Below the pieces are notes generated by a model, which ran no database searches, was not told the DNA's origin, and was given only the letters and a program-made list of their open reading frames with translations. A program made the translations under genes and the position numbers. Shown piece by piece: positions 61,270-64,000 of a stretch of DNA of 64,000 bases. The number at the start of each line of letters is the position of its first letter. Within the stretch, counting starts at the first letter, position 1. Source of the DNA: Consotaella aegiceratis (lineage in GTDB: Bacteria > Pseudomonadota > Alphaproteobacteria > Rhizobiales > Rhizobiaceae); the NCBI RefSeq assembly GCF_036541425.1, contig NZ_JAZHFT010000019.1:1-64000 (forward strand). Direction: 5' to 3'.

Positions 61270-61875
61270 TCATTGCGAAGCTTCGTCGACGGCCCAGCGC
61301 AAGGCTCGGCGGAGGCGCCAGCCGATCTCGCGCCCCTCGCGCTTGTCGAAATCGACCTGCGCCTTCTCGTGATTGGCGAGATAGCGCGCGGTCGTCGCCT
61401 TGACCTTTTCTTCCATGCGCGCGCAGGTCGGTTCCGTGCCGAGATTGCGGACCGCCATTTCGGTGCGCTTCAGCCAGGACTTGGCGATCTCCGCATGCCG
61501 GCGTTCGTGCCGCAGGATGTCGCTTTCCAGTGTCTTCCAGATCAGCGTCACCTCGGGCGAGGCCGCCTTGCGCGGCTGCCATTTCGGAAGCGTGATGGTG
61601 AGCGCGAGATGAAGATTGGCGGTGTCGACCTCGCAACGGTTGCCGGTCTGCTTGTAGGTGACGCGTCCGTCGAACTTCACTTCCGTCGAGGCGGGATGGT
61701 GCATGCCGGTGCCTTCGATGACGGGACCGTGACGGCTCAGCTCCTGATCGAGTTCCTCGAGCGAGGTGCCCCGCACCATGAAGTATTTCGTGTGTTCGCG
61801 GATCTCGGCGGCACGGCCGGAAGAGGCCGGCCAGAGGGCCAACAGCGCCAAGCCGCAAATGATGGAAACCTTCAT
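61270..61875 (-). CDS. DUF922 secreted protein, putative zinc-dependent
   Basis: 201 residues. A signal peptide (MKVSIICGLALLALWPASSG, cleavage near RAA) precedes a DUF922 domain with HERRHAEIAKSWL, a metalloprotease-like HExxH relative (HERRH). Six-residue family patterns ..TYKQTGNRCEVD.. precede it. Proteolysis is unproven. ATG 61875 follows GGAGG; the longer start at 61899 is not needed. Confidence 0.8.
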   Translation of the reverse strand: MKVSIICGLALLALWPASSGRAAEIREHTKYFMVRGTSLEELDQELSRHGPVIEGTGMHHPASTEVKFDGRVTYKQTGNRCEVDTANLHLALTITLPKWQPRKAASPEVTLIWKTLESDILRHERRHAEIAKSWLKRTEMAVRNLGTEPTCARMEEKVKATTARYLANHEKAQVDFDKREGREIGWRLRRALRWAVDEASQ

Positions 61876-62258
61876 GTTACCCTCCGCCGTCATCCGCATT
61901 TCAGGCTAACTCTTTGGTGTCGCAAAACAAGTCATTTGTCGAAGGGGACGAAGACAAGTGGCGTCTGTAGCAAGGAAGTCTCTCCGCGTGGCGGCACGGG
62001 CAATGGAGATGCGACATCCTGTCCCATTGGAATTCTTGCTACGGCAGTCAAGAATTTTTCTAAATCATGCGACAAAGCATCGCGAGCCGTTCGACGATAC
62101 CGTCCCGGCCATCGCCATCGCTGCAAGGGCATGATCGACGCGCCGTCTGGTTAGGATTCGGCGCGATCGCCATCAGGAACGGGACCGGCCATCATGGAGG
62201 AGCCGGCCGCGTGAGTTGCACTCGGCGGCCGGTCGATCGGCCGTTTTGGGAGGAGCCG
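61876..62258. other. Intergenic region upstream of the NfnAB-like gene
   Basis: 383 bases. It contains an inverted repeat (annotated separately), an AT-rich patch and GC-rich leader with GGGAGGAG before the gene start. No gene is supported. Confidence 0.45.
62031..62056 (+). promoter_or_regulatory. Inverted repeat AATTCTTG-N10-CAAGAATT
   Basis: Perfect 8-base arms in the upstream region of the flavoprotein gene, followed by TTTC. Spacing suits a dimeric regulator site (dyad period about 18); the AT-rich stem with following Ts could also act as a weak terminator. Confidence 0.35.
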
Positions 62259-64000
62259 ATGTACGAAATCGTTCGCCGTGAGCAGTTCTCCGAAACCGTC
62301 TTTTTGTGGGAGATCCAGGCACCGGATGTGGCGCGGGCGGCACAGCCCGGCCAGTTTGTCATGCTGCGCCTCAACGAAGGCGGCGAGCGGATCCCGTTGA
62401 CGGTCGCCGACTACGATCGCGAACGCGGGACGGTGACCTGCGTCACCCAGGCCGCCGGCAAGACCACGCGCTACATGCGCGACCATTTCGAGGAGGGCGA
62501 TGTCTTCGCCGACTTCGTCGGACCGCTCGGCCTGCAGCAACATATCGAAAATGTCGGACACGTCGTTTTCGTCGGCGGCGGCCTCGGTGTCGCACCGGTC
62601 TATCCGCAGCTGCGCGCCGCCAAGCAGATCGGCAACCGGACGACGTCGATCATGGGCTTCCGCACCGTGGGTCAGGTCTTCTGGGAAGACAAGTTCGCCG
62701 AGGCGAGCGACGAGCTCGTCATCTGCACCGACGACGGCAGCTACGGCCGTCCGGGTTTCGTCACCGAAGCGCTACGCGAGATTGTCGAGACCGGAGAAGT
62801 CGATCTGGTCGTCGCCATCGGTCCGTTGCCGATGATGCGAGCCTGCGCCGACCTGACCCGGCCGTATGGCATCAAGACCATGGTCTCGCTCAACACCATC
62901 ATGGTGGACGGCACCGGCATGTGCGGCTCGTGCCGCGTGACGGTCGCCGGCGATGTCAGGTTCGCGTGCGTCGACGGCCCCGACTTCGACGGTCATCAGG
63001 TGGACTTCAAGGAATTGCTGCTGCGCCAGAAGCGCTTCAAGCGGCAGGAGGAAGAAGCGAACAGGCAGTTCGACCATGTCTGCAATCTCGACCAGATCCT
63101 CTTCAAGCAGGGCAAGCGCACCTACAAGAAGCTGAAGGACATCGAGCCGACCCAGGTGAAGATGCCGGAGCGCGATCCGGTGGAGCGGGCGCGCAATTTC
63201 CTGGAAGTCAATCTCGGCTACACCGCCGAGGACGCCTATCGCGAGGCCGAGCGCTGCCTGCAGTGCCGCAATCCCAGATGCGTCGAAGGATGCCCGGTCG
63301 GTGTCGACATCGCCGGCTTCGTGCGCCATCTGCTGGTCCACGACCTCGACGGGGCCCGCGAAGCGATCTTCGCCACCTCGATCTTCCCGTCGATCTGCGG
63401 GCGCGTCTGCCCGCAGGAAAACCAGTGCGAGAAGCACTGCCTGCTCGCCAAATCCATGGAACCCGTGGCGATCGGTCGGCTGGAGCGTTTTGTCGGCGAT
63501 CATGCCGCCCGGATGAAGGTCGAGCCCTACCGGTTCGAAAGCCGGCTCGGCAAGGTGGCGGTGGTCGGCTCGGGTCCGGGGGGCCTGGCGGCGGCGGCCG
63601 ACCTGTGCCGCTACGGCGCCGACGTGACGGTGTTCGAGGCGCTGCATCTGCTCGGCGGCGTCCTGCAATACGGCATTCCGCCGTTCCGTCTGCCGCGCGA
63701 GATCATCGACCGCGAGATCAAGGTGCTGAAGGACAGAGGCGTCAAATTCCTCACCGACAAGGTCGTCGGCAAGACCTTCACGCTGGAGCAACTGCTGGGC
63801 GAGATGGGTTTCGAGGCGGCATTCATCGCTGCCGGCGCCGGCGCGCCGAGCTTCCTCGGCATCCCGGGAGAGTTCGCCGGACAGGTCTATTCGGCCAACG
63901 AATTCCTGACCCGGGTCAACCTGATGACCGGCAACAACTTCCCCTATGCCGACACGCCGATCTCGGTCGGCAAGTCGGTGGTCGTCATCGGCGCCGGCAA
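62259..64000 (+). CDS. Fused NfnA/NfnB (SudB/SudA)-type flavoprotein, cut by window edge
   Basis: At least 580 residues, running off the right edge. Residues 1-260 are a ferredoxin reductase-like NfnA/SudB module (YEIVRREQFSETVFLWEI, PGQFVMLRLNEGGERIPLT, VFVGGGLGVAPVYPQLRAAK) with a [2Fe-2S] site MCGSCRVTV...FACVDGP. A linker (about 270-310) follows, then the NfnB/SudA/GltD module: two [4Fe-4S] sites (ERCLQCRNPRCVEGCPVGVD and CGRVCPQENQCEKHC) and FAD site VAVVGSGPGGLAAAADL. Separate subunits in other bacteria carry out flavin-based electron bifurcation between NADH, NADPH and ferredoxin. The fusion is unusual. Homologous annotations include glutamate synthase small subunit. GGGAGGAG RBS before ATG. 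Confidence 0.85.
   Translation, partial: MYEIVRREQFSETVFLWEIQAPDVARAAQPGQFVMLRLNEGGERIPLTVADYDRERGTVTCVTQAAGKTTRYMRDHFEEGDVFADFVGPLGLQQHIENVGHVVFVGGGLGVAPVYPQLRAAKQIGNRTTSIMGFRTVGQVFWEDKFAEASDELVICTDDGSYGRPGFVTEALREIVETGEVDLVVAIGPLPMMRACADLTRPYGIKTMVSLNTIMVDGTGMCGSCRVTVAGDVRFACVDGPDFDGHQVDFKELLLRQKRFKRQEEEANRQFDHVCNLDQILFKQGKRTYKKLKDIEPTQVKMPERDPVERARNFLEVNLGYTAEDAYREAERCLQCRNPRCVEGCPVGVDIAGFVRHLLVHDLDGAREAIFATSIFPSICGRVCPQENQCEKHCLLAKSMEPVAIGRLERFVGDHAARMKVEPYRFESRLGKVAVVGSGPGGLAAAADLCRYGADVTVFEALHLLGGVLQYGIPPFRLPREIIDREIKVLKDRGVKFLTDKVVGKTFTLEQLLGEMGFEAAFIAAGAGAPSFLGIPGEFAGQVYSANEFLTRVNLMTGNNFPYADTPISVGKSVVVIGAG

Noticed and set aside
1..64000. CRISPR arrays, rRNA genes, prophage modules and known defence systems
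   Set aside because: No regularly spaced short repeats, rRNA-like sequence, phage structural genes or defence enzymes were seen; the only mobile element found is the partial IS at the left edge.

Overview
The window is GC-rich chromosomal DNA from an alphaproteobacterium, most likely of the order Hyphomicrobiales (Rhizobiales). Supporting evidence is the ihfA-merR pair, a class II DAHP synthase, a PTA-domain malic enzyme, an Mla-type lipid transport operon, a PlcP/Agt lipid-remodelling pair and a 2342-residue coiled-coil membrane protein of the polar-growth GPR/RgsE type. The genus cannot be fixed. The fused NfnAB-type flavoprotein and the fdx/fnr pair suggest a flexible, possibly micro-aerobic redox metabolism.

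Left edge (1-4.8 kb): the end of an ISAs1-family insertion sequence lies just upstream of ihfA and merR. Then come a decayed autotransporter, a hypothetical gene, an ArsR-type regulator divergent from a DMT exporter, a truncated gamma-carbonic-anhydrase-like gene and tRNA-Pro(GGG).

Catabolic block (4.8-31.3 kb), bounded by tRNA-Pro and tRNA-Val: two complete oligopeptide-family (SBP_bac_5) ABC importers, each with its own LacI regulator and glycoside hydrolases. System 1 (6.8-16.3 kb) ends in a GH2 beta-mannosidase and a GH1 beta-glycosidase and looks like beta-mannoside or beta-glucoside oligosaccharide use. System 2 (17.7-28.8 kb) carries an unusual TIM-barrel hydrolase with a beta-galactosidase-like middle domain, a hydroxypyruvate-isomerase-like enzyme and a GH42 enzyme. 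A garR remnant and a tagaturonate reductase (uxaB) follow. Both binding-protein genes are followed by strong intercistronic stem-loops. Gene remnants sit at or near the edges of the block.

Core segment (31.3-46.8 kb): rpiA, a DUF2059 protein, gor, a gamma-glutamylcyclotransferase-like gene, an unannotated 41-residue small protein with strong RBS and terminator, class II DAHP synthase, a LigB-type dioxygenase, a DedA protein, an MFS transporter, gltX, maeB and plcP-agt behind a possible Pho box.

Envelope and redox segment (46.8-64 kb): an mlaE-mlaF-mlaD-lipoprotein operon whose MCE protein is extended to 743 residues by repeats, preceded by a CtrA-like site. It converges on the giant GPR/RgsE-like gene. 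After these come ferredoxin, ferredoxin-NADP reductase, a DUF922 secreted protein and a fused NfnA-NfnB (SudB-SudA) gene cut by the right edge. The most interesting items are the tRNA-bounded glycan block, the giant MCE/GPR neighbourhood, the PlcP-Agt pair, the NfnAB fusion and the small protein.
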